DNA from: Monocercomonoides exilis
Taxonomy: Eukaryota; Preaxostyla; Oxymonadida; Polymastigidae
DNA length: 64,000 nt
Direction of reading: 5' to 3'
Assembly: GCA_001643675.2 (NCBI GenBank)
Contig: LSRY02000010.1
Span: forward strand, 886,501 to 950,500
Numbering within the stretch: position 1 is the stretch's first letter; each line of letters opens with the position of its first letter. The position numbers and the translations under genes were made by a program. A model generated the notes under the pieces. It worked only from the letters and a program-made list of their open reading frames with translations. It did no database searches and was not told the origin of the DNA. Of this stretch, positions 1-13,100 are shown piece after piece.

Positions 1-790
1 AAAGAAGTGCAGAATTATTTTCAGGTTATTATTAAAAAAACTTTTTTTAATAAAAAAATATCATCAAAAAATGAAATTTTAACAGAACGGAAATAAAAAT
101 TAAACAAAGAAATAACTGTTTTTTTTCTTTTCATTCATTCTTTATTAAAAAAGTGAATTGTGAAATCACAAAGGTGAACGTTCAATTTTGAAATCAAAAA
201 AAATTTTTAGGGCGATTTTTTTGAAACATCTACATATCTCTGGGTGTTTATTATTATGAAAATTCATAGTCATTTGTGAAATAATATTCGTTCTAAATTG
301 AAAATGCTTATGCATCTGTTCAAAAGCGAAAGTTTGATATGAATTAATAGTGGAGGAGTTTTTAAAGAAATCAATCACTTTTCAGCTTGCATTTATGAAT
401 ATTCGTGACATATATTCAAAACGATATTTTCGGTGGAAAAAATATGATTTCAAAAATTATCACTCATTTGTCGAAATTTTTTTGAAAAGTTCCTTTTGTT
501 TGATTTTCAAATAAGATTAAAATTTCATATTTCGATCAAATTTCTGTTCACACTCACGAAACTTTTCAAGAATGGAAAAATAAACATTATCAAGTTTTTG
601 ATTTCATGACTGTGAAATTTGGAAAGTTGGAACAGAAATATGTTTGAAATATGAAATTTTTTTCTTATTTTCAAATTGAACAAAAGGGTCCTTTCAAAAA
701 AAATTAGCCATTTGAAAGATTCTATTTGAATGTTTGTGTTAAATATTGGAAAATGAATACAAAAATGTGATGATTTTGATGACAGATAAC
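1..790. other. AT-rich sequence outside the left arm
   Basis: I see no convincing gene here. Reading frames are short, Lys/Phe/Ile-rich and uninterpretable. Recognisable similarity to the right arm fades out near the end of this stretch. Confidence 0.6.
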
Positions 791-1044
791 TTTTCAATGA
801 ATACATCTCAAACTTTGGCTTTCATAACCACTACACTTCATGAAATATGCAAATGATATTTTTTAAGCCATTCACAAAAGATAATTTTGAATTCAACACC
901 CTCAAAAATATATGATTTCAAAAAAAGAAACCCGTGTGTAAATACAGGCATCTCAGTTTGAAACGAATAAAGCAAGTTATCTCATATTCATCAAAATGCT
1001 TGGAACCATAAAAGCTGAACCATGATTGGTGCGAAAATAAAATA

Positions 1045-1064
1045 CAGGGTCATATTTTTATTAG
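1045..1064 (+). repeat. Left terminal inverted repeat of the transposon
   Basis: The sequence cagggtcatatttttattag reappears in reverse complement at 3058-3039 with 18 of 20 positions matching. It is preceded by TA. Confidence 0.82.
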
Positions 1065-1205
1065 ATCCTTTTTTTTATTCGATCCTATTTTTTTAAAATC
1101 AATTATTCAGCCACCCACATTTCGATTTGTTAATAGTATTTTTAGAATATAAGAAAAATATTAGTGACTGAGTAAATACATTTAAATGCATAACCTGTTT
1201 CTTAT

Positions 1206-1218
1206 GGGGGGGGGGGGG
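1206..1218. repeat. G13 homopolymer
   Basis: Thirteen consecutive G residues lie in an AT-rich context inside the transposon, upstream of its transposase. The exact length is uncertain in any assembly. Confidence 0.8.
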
Positions 1219-1384
1219 CTAAAAGCCTGCCGTTGAAATTCTTTCAGTCACAGGTTGATTCAAAAGTATTATGAACATGAAAAAATCCATTTAATGTACA
1301 AAAAATAAAGTTTCAATGAAAATTGAAATTTATAATTATAAAATAAATTAATTTGCTTAATGACCATAACCCAAAAAATAAAAA

Positions 1385-2860
1385 ATGAAAAAGGAAGTTG
1401 CGAGGAAATCTCCTGTGGGTCAGCTGAAGCTGCGTGAGGCGATGCTGTCATTCAAATATCGGCAATTTCGGAATCCACTGGAGCGAATGGCGCATGTTGT
1501 TAACGATGGAGCTGTGCGTATGGTGGATGCATACAACAGCAAAAAATTCTGCAAAATTCGAATCAAGCGTGCGGTTAAGGCTGCTAGGCAAGGCAGACTA
1601 GTTCCTAAAATCGGAAGACCAGCTGTGGTCATTGGCGTAAAAGAGCAAATAGTGCTGGACGAAATAAAAATTAAATCACAATCTGAAGCAAACTTTGCTA
1701 TTAAGAAAATACGTTAACTGGTTTGCATAAATATTCTTTGAAATGCTTTCATATGTATTAATCAGATTGAAAACATTGTTAATGATCAAAAACCAGAAAA
1801 CACGCCAGATGTTAAAGTTTCTGCGCCAGTTGCCTACGATTACATCAAACGACATCTTGAGCTGAATGCATCAAAGCAAAAAATTGTTGTCGTAAACAGG
1901 CTTGCTGTATCATGCCAACAAGTTCTAAAGCCCTGGCATGATATTCTCAACGGATTGCATCAGAACAACAGTTACAACAACGCACTGATTTTCAATGTGG
2001 ACGAGTCTTCACTCAGGGTTCCCGACAGCTCCAATAGGAATGTTGTTCATCCGGCAAAGGCAAAACCCGGTTTCGCTAAATCTGCTGCGCGAATGGCGAA
2101 TTCTACACTGATTGCGGCGGTCGCAGCAGATGGACAATCACTTCCTTCAGTGATCCTGTGGCCGAGTCTCAAACTTCCTGATGACTTGAAGCCTCTTCAG
2201 TCTACAAATCTTGAGATTTGGCCGAACAAATGCGGATGGATGGAATCTTCAACATTTAGGAAGTATGCACTTACAATTCTTCTCCCTTCAATCAAAGAAA
2301 GAAGGCAACGCATGTCACTCGACGAATCGCACTGCTTGCTTCAAAGCGACTCCCACATTTCTCGAGCAGATCCAACAATCTGGCGAGAGTTTAAAAAAGA
2401 AAATGTGGATGTTGTGACATTCGTCCCTCACAGCACACACATCTGTCAGCCACTGGACCTAGGCGTATTTGACGTTCTCAAATCAGAGCTGAGTTCACAA
2501 TACGAAGCACCTTCGTCGTCGTCTTCAGCAGCGAAAAGAACAGCTCTTGTTGAAGCTCTCCAACAATCAATTCATTCGGCGCTATCACCTTCTGTTATCA
2601 AAAGAGCATTCAAATCCAGCGGAGTGCTGAAAGACTCGTCTGGGCCAGTTCTGATGAAGCTTCCTCTATCATCGACTTATCCTCTTTCTTCACATAAAAA
2701 TCGATTTGACTTCTACGGCAAAGAAATAACAGAAGAAAAGGTGCTAAATGAGTGGGATGATTATTTGAGAAAGAAAAGCGAAATGGAAAATGAAAAAGAA
2801 AACATTTCGGATGAAGAAAATGATGAAACAATGAATTTCACAAAAAAGCTGAAAAGATAA
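1385..2860 (+). pseudogene. Pogo/Tigger-like DDE transposase, interrupted
   Basis: The reading frame starts at ATG 1385. Its first part is basic with a GRP motif, as expected for the DNA-binding region of CENP-B/pogo transposases. From 1742 the same frame encodes a DDE_1-type catalytic domain: FNVDES (first Asp), LLQSDSH (second Asp), then HSTHICQPLDLGVF (third Asp), a DD35D spacing. TAA at 1715 and TGA at 1739 interrupt the frame. A GT-AG intron at 1637-1765 (129 nt, a multiple of three) would remove both and leave about 448 aa, a normal pogo length. Against an intact gene, the frame also reads as a plausible charged tail beyond the TAA at 2858-2860 (for example KMLQDENDIEKESS), so that stop may be a mutation too. 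It is either an intron-containing gene or a young pseudogene. Confidence 0.72.
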
Positions 2861-3038
2861 TTCAAAATGCTTCAAGACGAGAACGACATTGAGAAAGAAT
2901 CGTCTGATGAAATTGAAAGAGGGAAGGGAAAAAGAAAAGTCATACGCAAATTAGATTCGAGTCTTGTTTTTTTTTTTTTGATTTTTTTTTAGAATTTTTC
3001 ATTTCGAATATTTTATGTACTAATAAAAAAAATGTGTA

Positions 3039-3058
3039 CTAATAAAAATATGATCCTA
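3039..3058 (-). repeat. Right terminal inverted repeat of the transposon
   Basis: Read on the minus strand this is taggatcatatttttattag, which mirrors the left end. Its outermost TA is probably the target-site duplication rather than part of the element. Confidence 0.8.
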
Positions 3059-4119
3059 CTCAAATAAAGGCAAGAGTTTCCAAAAACATCGATCATTTTT
3101 AATTTTCCATCAAGCCAAATGAAAAGATTGACTGATTCTTATCTATTCCAACATGCATCCATCTGCTTTGCTTCTGTTGCACTATTAATTATCTAAACCC
3201 ACTCCAGAACACTCAACTTCCTCTTTTCAAAGCATTATTATCTTTCGCAATGAAAAATATTCAACAAGAATGAAAAAAAACTGTTTGATCTTGTTTCAAA
3301 TGAAATCATATTTGTTTTCATATTTGTGCATGTTTCTTCACTTCAGCTTTGTATTTCGTTCTGGATGAGCATTTGCATCAAATAAATGTGAAAATCAGAA
3401 CACTTCCATTTCGTTTCGATCAAATGGAATGATTTTTCCTTTGAGAATATTTGATTGTTTTCTGTTTTTGACAAAAATAAAGAATGCAGGTTTTGGCTTT
3501 TTGATATTATCACCGTTTATTTTTTTCACGCAATTCGCACGATTATATCTTTTGTTGTGAAAACAACATACACAGCACAATATCTCAAAAACACAACAGA
3601 AAACGCATTGCATATGCAATAACGAAGGTGCTGACAAAAAAATATGAATAAATACATACACAAACACAACAATGATCAGAAAACATAAAAAGGATTCAAT
3701 ACATATTGGCGAAGTGAAATACATACACACTCTGCTTCTGAAAAATCAAAATGTTCAAAAATGAATCGCAAGCCAAATCAGCCAATGCCCACCCACAAAA
3801 TAGGTCAGCATCCACACCCAAAACAACAAAACAGAAACCCTCAACACCCACATCTCTTTTTCATTCTCCTCATTCGACAATGCACAAATCCCAACACAAA
3901 ACATACAAACGGCTTGCTGCCTTCCTCTCCTGCTTTATCAAGCAACTCACCCTCGTTTTCACAAATGATCATCTTTCCTGTTTTTCCCCCTCTTCCAACA
4001 CCAAATCAAATCTTGCATCCCTGTTCTTTTCCCACTCCACTCTTCTTCCAGCCAGTCTCCAATCACACCCAAATCCACATCTTTTCTTTTCCACATTTCA
4101 TCTCCAATAATTCTCTTCG
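3059..4119. other. 3' flank of the left receptor gene
   Basis: This AT-rich stretch lies between the transposon and the receptor stop codon (the receptor is on the minus strand). It is conserved with 36825-37830 in the right arm. Open frames occur on both strands, but they look like ordinary conserved arm DNA and I do not call a gene. Confidence 0.6.
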
Positions 4120-7100
4120 TCAGCCCCTTTTCATCCCTTTCCACATTTCTTCAAAAGCTCTTGCAATCTTTTCTTCTTCTTTTCCTTCTTCTTCTTCCTC
4201 CTCATCATTATCTTCCTCTTCTCCTTCATCTTCATCTCCTTTTCCATCTCCCATTTTATCTTCTTCTTCCTCAATTTCAATCATCCCAGTTGCCCCAATC
4301 GCATCTGACATCGTCACCATCCTTGCCTCCGCTGGAAAAATCTCCAGCAGTTCTCTCCTCACCTCCACAACCCCTGGCCTGTCTTTCCCTTGCGCTGAAA
4401 TGCAACTCCCCACAACACCAAACAACACACTTCCCCGAATCTCCTCCACATCTGGCCTCTCCCCATTCATTATCTTCTGCCCTGCAATCACTGCCTCATA
4501 CTCCCCAAACGGCACCTTCAATGTCAGGCACTCCCACAGCATCATCCCAATCGAAAACACCACCGACTTCTTTGTTGCTCCCATCTTCTTGTTCATCAGC
4601 AGCTCTGGCGCCTTCCATCGCATGCACTCCTTCATGTTGTCATCCTCTTCCTCAAACGCTGATGATGGAAGAGAGCCTCTATCATCATCATCATTATCAC
4701 TGGCAGAAGTGACAATAGTTGATGATGAGATGGATGATGATGAATCATCAGACAATAAGTCAGAGTGCATCACGATGCAGATAACCATGTGTTCAGAGAA
4801 TAACACAATGTGAGGACTCAGATTGACCAGAGATTGAAGAGGATTTTCCATTTCATCAAAGGAGTGGAGTGCAAGGTTGGCCACCCAGAGCAGGATCTGA
4901 GCAGCTGTCTGCTCCCTCTCTTGCAGAGTACCAATTGCCATCTCTTTCTTCGCGTTCCTCCCATGAAGCAGCATGAACAGCGAATCCCTCAAGTCAACAA
5001 TCAGTTTCTCGTGAGGAGATGAGCATGCCATTGCATCCACCAGATTCGACATGGATGATGTGGTTGGACACAAACTCTCCGATCGAACAAATGTTGTGTC
5101 TGTGTCCGAAGTATCTGTTGTTGAAGTTGATGAAATTGATGGAGATGGAGTTCTTTTTCTTGTCTCTTCCTCTTCCTCCTTTTCCAGTGCCCAATCAGGA
5201 ATCTTATCTGAATCTTTTCCCAGAATGTATTCTGTCGAGCCACTTTCAGATAGCAAATACTCTTCAGACTCCGAATGCACCATATTCGTCTCATATACCC
5301 TCTTCTTTATCCTCTCTTCATTTTTCTTCTCTGCTTCTCTCTCTGCTCTTCTCCATTGCTCCTCTGGTGATATCTCCATTGACACCATCTCAATCAGCTT
5401 CGGATCCTTTTTGATATTGTCTTCCACGATTATCTCCAATTCTTCTGTTCGTCTCTTTTGTTTTCTCCATCGAACAACAAACAAAATAAAGCCAATTAGA
5501 ACAATAAACAATATTACTACAAGCACAATGACAATCAATAACCAATAAGATTTCCCTTCTTTTCCTCCTTCAACAACCCTTTCATTTCCACTTGTCTGAC
5601 TTTCACTTGCATTCTTCAGAATGAATGAATGTGTTGATGAAGGAGATTCTTCATTCCCAAACAAAATATGCACACTCACTTCTATTTCATCTCCACAACT
5701 GCTGATAAGATCTTTTCCCATACTTCCTTCAACTTCTTTTTCTGACAAGAATCCATTTGAATCAAAATCATATTTTTCAAGCTCTTTCTCTTCTCCCTTC
5801 TTCTTCACAACTGAAAATGACAGATTACATGGAATAAGAAGAAATCCTTTGAATGTCAGCTTCATTCTATCTGTCTCTTCCTTTGCTCCCACACTCTCCA
5901 GAACAGGAATGAAGAATGATGAATCTCTCTCAGAAACAATCCCTTCAAAACTGCATCCTTCATTTAACATCCAAAGTGATGTGTTATCCTTCAATCCATC
6001 TCCTCCTTTCAAACTCTTCACATTCAATACTCCTGAATCTGAACAGATGATATTTCTTCTCAGTGATGGATATCCTTCAATTGATGGATTATTGTTTGAG
6101 AAATTCCCTGCTTCAATTACAACTCTTCCTCCACCTATTGTTATTCCACCTTCTGGTGAATTCGAGATTGTGGTGTCTTTCATCATCACTGAACTTTTCA
6201 CAACATCAACAAGAGATCCATCCCATCTGCATATCTCTTCTTCTACTGCATTCAAATTCTTCTCATTTCTTTCATTTGAACTCCCATCAAAAACGCAACT
6301 ATCCATTTTCACATCTAAACAATCCTCCAATTTCATCAATTTTCCTTTTGTGGCCTTTGAGCTTACTCCACCTATTGTGCAATTTGTCAATTGAATTGTC
6401 TTTTTCATTGACAAGCAAGATATAAATGATCCTTCATTTCCATCAACTGTGATATTCTCTGTATTTAATCTATCCACATTTAATTTTCCACATTCCTTTA
6501 TATCTATCAGAGAAGTTTCCATTGTTGAATTGCAAAACGTTAATGAATCAATCACTGATGGAAGTTGAGAAGAAAGATAGAACGCTGTTTCTTGAAGAAT
6601 GAGATTTGATACAGAGCATCCATCAAGTTGTAATTCTCCTTTTTCCATATTGATAATGTGAAATGGAATGTTTGCCAATTCTATATTTCCTTCTCCAGTA
6701 GATTGTTTTGAGTCAAATGAGCAATTCACAATTTCAAGAATTCCTCCTTCGGGTGATATCAGTGATTCGTGAGAAGAGATGAAATTTAAATCGAACACAA
6801 AGCTGACTCTCAGCAATGAAACTTCTCCTGTTGTTGATATTACAGAATCCTTTGTTCTGTCAATCTCTGATTTAACTTCAACTTCACAGATTTTTCTGCT
6901 TTTTGAGCTCAAACTCATCTCCTCCAGATTTATCTCACAGCCAATCACACTCTCATCAACAACAATCACTTGACTCATGAAATCTGAAGTCAGATGCATT
7001 AGCCCATGCTCAATCGAATAACATGGAAGTGTGTTTGTTCCACATTGCCTCTCATCTGATCCATTCACACTGCTCACAATAATTGTGTCGCTCTGATGGA

Positions 7101-10100
7101 TAGTCACAAGTCCAATCAGATCTGTATCATTTGGATAATCACATTCATCTCTTCCATATATCGCATTAATTCGCGAATAATAATTCTCTCGAAGATCAAA
7201 CTGAAATTGAGTTTCATTGATCTGCGATAAAATGTTGAAACATTCAATGAAAATATCATTCCCCACTCTTGCAGTGTTTGCACTGAACTTCATTCCCACA
7301 AATGAGAAATCCAATTCTCCTCTTTCCTTTGTTGCCAAATACACTCCTCCTCCTCTTCCTGTGCTGTTGTTACAGCTGCAATGGCTGATTGTTGAGTCAA
7401 CCATCTTCATCGATCCAGAAGTTCCCAATGTGAAGAATATTGCTCCTCCTTTCTCACTTGTTTCTGCTTTGTCTTCTGTAATGTTGCTCTTATTCACAAC
7501 AAAACAAATCTTATTCTCACTTGCTGACTCAAAAATGCTTGGCCCATTGTCACTTTTCTTCACTCCTGAAAATGATGAATTATCAATCTCAATATTTACA
7601 TATTCTTCATTCACTCCTTCATTTATCTTCAATCCTAGTTCAGATTTCTTGATTGATAAAATGCATCCTCTGCTTTCATTCAACGATTCCACTCGAATAT
7701 TCATCAAATGGCAATAGACACCAACATTGTTGATAGAAAATATGCTGTTTCCGACGTTGCATGATTCAATTGACAAATCATTCACTTCCACACTTCCTCC
7801 AATCGCATCCACAAACACACAATCAAATCCATTGTTCACTCCTACCTCTGATTGGAATGAACATCCACTTATCACCAAATCTCCTCCTCTGTTTGAAATA
7901 ATCGTTTTGGCTGAGTTGTCAAATCCAGATGTTAACTGGAGCTGGATATTCGCCAATTCAAGATGAATATCATTTCCTATGAAATATTCCAGTTGACTTC
8001 CAATTGACTTTTCAAAATTCAATATTGCTTTCACATTCTCTTCTCCCATCTTTACACTTTTTTTGATCTGATAATTGGACAAGTTGAATGAATCTCGAAT
8101 TATTGTCGATCCATCAATCTGAATTGTTTTCTTTCCAATCTCCTTTTTCATATTTTTCATCCCTTTCCACATCGTTTGGCATGGCTCTTCTTCACTTCCA
8201 CAACGAGCCACATCAAATCCACTCGATGAAATAAATATCTCAAATGAGTTGCATGGAATCAGAAACATGAACAAATCCTTTTCTTGGTGATAGTTATCAC
8301 TTCCAACAAACAAATTGTCATCATCCTTCATTGAAGAATAATCAAATTTGAATGACTCATTTGCCACAGAACTATTCAAATCCTTTCCCAAAATGAACAC
8401 ATTTTTTCCAATTGCTGCTTTGTTGTTCTCAAAAGTCACACCAACATCAAAAACAAATGGCTTTTCTTCAAAGCAATTTTGGCAATCCAGATACAAGAAT
8501 CCACCTTTTCCATTGCTTGATGAAAGTGAGCAAGATGATGCATTTGTTGATTTGATCACCAAATCTTCGTCATTTTTTAACGTCACTTTTGCAACTCCTC
8601 CTTCTTCACCACTTCCAATGTTCATAATGTTTGAAAAGTTGTTGTTTTCAAGCAAAACAGAAGAAGATAATACCAATGGTGTTTTGGAAAATGAACAATC
8701 TGCAAAACTGCATCCTTTCAATGTGCAACTTCCACTGGTTGTTGTTATCAACGAATATTGAATGGTCGTTGATGATCGAATTTCAAATAAACAGTTTTTG
8801 AGTTGAAGAACTCCAATCGACGAGATCAATGAATTCATTTTTGGCTCAAATTGATTTGGAATCTGCAACTTCAAAGATAACAAGCTGAGTGAAACTGTTG
8901 ATGAAATAATAGTTGTTGAAGAATCTCCATTGATTGCACCTTCAAAATGAACAGGCTTGTGTTTGATTTCATCTCCCTCATTTACACATACATCAATCAC
9001 AAGTGCATCTGTGAAAGAATAAATATCTTCAATTGTCCCTTCATCTTTCACTTTCACTTTCCTTTCTCCTTCAGTCCCACTTCTGTCAATATGGTCAATT
9101 CCACTTTTCATCGATTCGCATGGGAATTTTTCATTTCCACAACCCAATGTGTCATGCCCACCAGTCGATACAGACACAACCATCCACTTCAAACAAACAA
9201 GAAACACTCGAAGATCCATTTCCTCATATTTCCCATCTTCCCCAACAAATGCATTCCCATCCTCCTTGTAATCTGTGCAATCAAATGCAAAACGCTCTGT
9301 ATTCACACTGTTCACCAGACTGCTGCTCTTCACAAACACGTTCTTTCCAACTGTTGCTGAACAACCAGAAAACGATATCGATGAGAGCTGAAATCCTCCT
9401 TCATTCAGACTGCAATCCAGATATATCCCTCCTCCTTTTCCTCCCTCACTCCCATTTTCGCAAGCACATCCAATTAATGAACTATTTTCAATTGTTACAA
9501 ATCCTCCTTCATTCAACGCTATTTTCAGTGCTCCTCCTTCTTTGCTCTTCGACGAAACTGCCCCCTCAATGGTACTTCCATTCATCACCATTCCAACCCC
9601 CATGCTCCCTCCAAACACTGCTGCCTCTCCACTTCCATCAATCTCCAATCTTTCTAGTGCGCAATTCAACAGTCTCAGTCTGTATTCCTGTTCATTCACA
9701 TTTGCTGAGGAAAGAGAAAATGAAAACAACGAGAATGTTGATTTCACATCTGAAATCGTGACAAACTCCAGTTCAACCATCTTTCCTGTTGACTTGATCA
9801 AGAAAAATTCAATTGTGTTTTGCTTCCCTCCAAAAACACTCATCTCACAGTTCTTCATGTGCAACTCTCCATTTTGAGTGCTTGATTCAATCACTGATGT
9901 GATTGTTCTGCTGAAACTTGAAGGAACAACAATCCCAATGAACTCCATTTCTGTCAGTGATGATGATTTCAGAATGCATTCTTCAGATCCACTCAATTCT
10001 CTTTGGCATTCTATCTCCACAATTGCCTCAGTTTTTGCTTTCACACACATTCTTCTAACATCCACACACCCTTCCACCTTCGATTTTGCACTCACAACAA

Positions 10101-13100
10101 TCTCCTGAAGAACATTCTGTGGCCTCTTCAAACGCTCCATCCCATAATTCACACTCAAACATGGCGCCTTCTCCAGTCCACAATATTTCTCTTCCACTCC
10201 AGATGTGCCATCCACAAACACCTTGTCTGCAAAGTATCCATCGATAAATATGAACAAGTTCACATCCCAATCACCAAATGCCTCTGTTCTGTCATGCCCA
10301 ACAATCGAGTTGTCTTTCTGAGTGATGCTTCCCATGAAGGTGAACAAGGGTTCTTTCACAGAAGCGACAAATGATTCACACACAAAATACATATCTCTTC
10401 CGACACTCGCCTTGTTGGCTGAAAACACGATATTGGTGATGGAAAAGGAGGATTCTGACACTTGTGAATCATCTTTATACTCAATCATGAGAGCACCGCC
10501 TCTTCCTCCAGAACTTGTATCCTCGCTCACAGAGCAGGTGGAGAAGGTGGAATCACTCACTGAAAACGAGTTGGCAGAGGCAGATGAGGCGAATGAGATG
10601 CACCCGCCATTGGTGGCAGTCTGTTGGTTTTGTGGAGCTGAGTTGATGTTGGTGATGGTGCAGTTGGCGAGGGAGAGGGAGAGGGCAGGGGAGGTGGCAG
10701 AGGAGAGGACACAGCTGGCGGGGGTGGAAGTGGAGGTGATGTCAGTGATGTTGGAGGAGTTGAGGGTGAGGGGGTTTGTGAGGGATGTGAGATGGAAGAT
10801 GCTTTGGCTGTTGAGGGGGAGATGAGTGATTGCTGTGTGGTTGAGGGCGAGGGAGCCAGCAGTGAGGAAGAAGAGGGGAGTTTTTATTGTTATGGAGGTT
10901 GTTCCGGTGATGATGGTTGTGTTGAGTTTGAGGGAAGGGGAGTTTTCGGAGAGGTGGAAGAGGATGGGGGTGATTTGGTTTGTGGAGTTGTGGGCGATGG
11001 CGAGGGCAGAGACTGTGAGGGAGCCCTGGGTCTGTTGGAAGAGGGCAGAAAAGGCAGAAGAAGATGATGACGAAGGTTGAGAAATACCACTGGAGGCAAT
11101 GGTTGTGGCATCTGTACCATTTCCGGTGATTTTTGTTTCAGCAGCACTGAATGTGAGTGTTTGAAGAGGAACAAATATTGAGCTGAGGAGAGTGATGGAG
11201 GCATCTCGCGTATCTGTCATGAGAACAAGAGCATATTCTATTGTGGCACATGGCTTAAGTTGTGTGATTCCACAGAGTTCAGTGTTTGTTCCATCATTTG
11301 ATACGGTTTTGTATGTTGAAATGTGAGGAAGCCAACTGTTGTACACACTGCTATCTGCTTGTCCATTATTATACACTCTTTTTGTTGGGGTTGTTGAACC
11401 ACAATTCTCAAACGGAGATTGAGTGATTGCATTGCCACTGAAGAACACGTCATTTCCTCTGCCATTTTTTGCAGTGTTGCCATCAAAGAAACAGAATGTG
11501 ATGAATTTCACTCCATTCATCCAAGTGAAGGTTGCATCCAAATAAATACCAGCTCCACCACGAGTTGTTGAATTTGATGTCAATTTGTTGTTTCTAAACT
11601 GACAATCATTGACTGAAAATTGATTTGGTTTTTCTTTTGGAGGCCAATGAAATGTGAGAGAACCAGCAGCATCGCCACCGGAATTCGATATACATTTGTT
11701 GTTTGAAAACAAAAATTGGCAAGCTGAGGTCATATTATTGAGCCAGAAATACCAACCAGTTCCACGCCAATCAGTTATTGAACAGTTTTCAGCTTTGTTT
11801 TCCGAAAATACCCAAACAGAATTTGATTGAGGACCCCAAGAAGTGACTGCTCCTCCATGAGCAGCTGAACAGCTTGTGAAGTTTGATTTTGCAGTGTTAA
11901 TATTCAACAGTTGCCCACAGTATAACGCTCCTGCTTCCCCAGTAGTTGAACAATTATTGAACGAACAAGAAGTGATTGTAAGATTTGCATCTGTGCAATT
12001 AACATAAAGTGCACCACCAGCTGAATGTCCACCAGATGAATCATCCCATTCGCACCATTCGAAGAGATAGCTATTCAAATCAGAAAAGGATAATCTACTC
12101 AATTTCTTTCTTTCAGTTTCAGTACCAATATATTCAACAGGATCATTTGATGAAGAGCGTGTTTGGTGGAGGAAGGATGTGTTGAAGGCAGAGAGAGAAG
12201 TGGATGGGCTGTTGAGGTTTGGGAGGATGGCACCGTCGATGGGGTTGTGAGTGTATTTGAAGATGGTCGAGCGGATGGAAAGAGATGAATGAAGGGAAAA
12301 GGAGGGGATTGTATTGGTGTTGGTGTTAAACGTTGAGATGAAAGGATTGAGTGAGTTTGAAGGAAGAGATGGAGAAGATTGAAGTGATTGAGGAGAGGAG
12401 ATGTTGGAGAAGAGGGTGTTTGAGAGATGGAGATTAAGGTGGATTTGGAGGTGGGGATGGGATTGGTGATGGATGTGGAGAGGGGAAGGGGAAGTGGAAG
12501 GGGAAGCAAAAAAAGATGACAAGGATGAGGATGAAAAAGATGAAGGAGAAGAGGAAAGGGACGGAGATGGAGAAGGAGAAGAAAAAGAAGATGAAGATGA
12601 AGATGAAGAGGATGAGGAAGGAGAAGGGGAAAGGGATGGAGATGGAGAAAAAAGGAAGGGCTGGATGAGGGAGATGAAGGAGGAGAAAGAGGAGTGGGAG
12701 ATGGAGAAGGAGGTGGGGATTGGGGAGTGGGCATCTGGGAGGAGATTGTTTGGGGTGGAGAAAAGGGGGAAGGAGAGGATGGCAGGTTGAGGGGTGGTGA
12801 GGGAGAAGTTTGTGAGTGCGATGGAGGAATGGGCAGAGATGAAAAGTGGAGATTTTGTTGCTGGGTTGACTTGGTAAGTGGAAGAGAAGATGGTGGCAGC
12901 CGAGTGGTATTTGGCAGTGAGGAGTGGACAGCCGCTGAGAGGGATGATGTTGAGGCTGGTCACACTCAAGGAGGTGTTGATGATATTTAGACTTGTTTGG
13001 ACACAGCAAATGCAATTGTAAGCTGGTTTTATAACTTTCTCTGATGGAATGTCAAAAATATTGCTATACCCTCCAATTCCATTAGCAATGTTAATTGAGT

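Larger units (their letters stand above)
1045..3056 (+). mobile_element. Pogo/Tigger-like DNA transposon inserted in the left arm
   Basis: An insertion of about 2.0 kb interrupts otherwise homologous arm sequence. The right arm has an uninterrupted site near 37820-37835. It is bounded by imperfect terminal inverted repeats sharing the core tcatatttttattag and flanked by TA on both sides (1043-1044 and 3057-3058), fitting the TA target-site duplication of Tc1/mariner/pogo elements. The left end starts with CAGGG; the right end appears to lack the matching terminal two bases. Inside are a G13 run and a pogo-like transposase. Confidence 0.85.

Noticed and set aside
3395-3730. Minus-strand frame conserved with 37159-37371 in the right arm
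   Set aside because: It is hydrophobic and Cys-rich with differing C-termini, and the arms are similar here at the DNA level anyway. There is no frame-specific conservation and no domain.
3761-4813. Plus-strand frame opposite the receptor C-terminus (also 36142-37128 on the minus strand)
   Set aside because: Ser/Pro/His-rich antisense of a Glu/Lys-rich coding region; a compositional shadow of the receptor.
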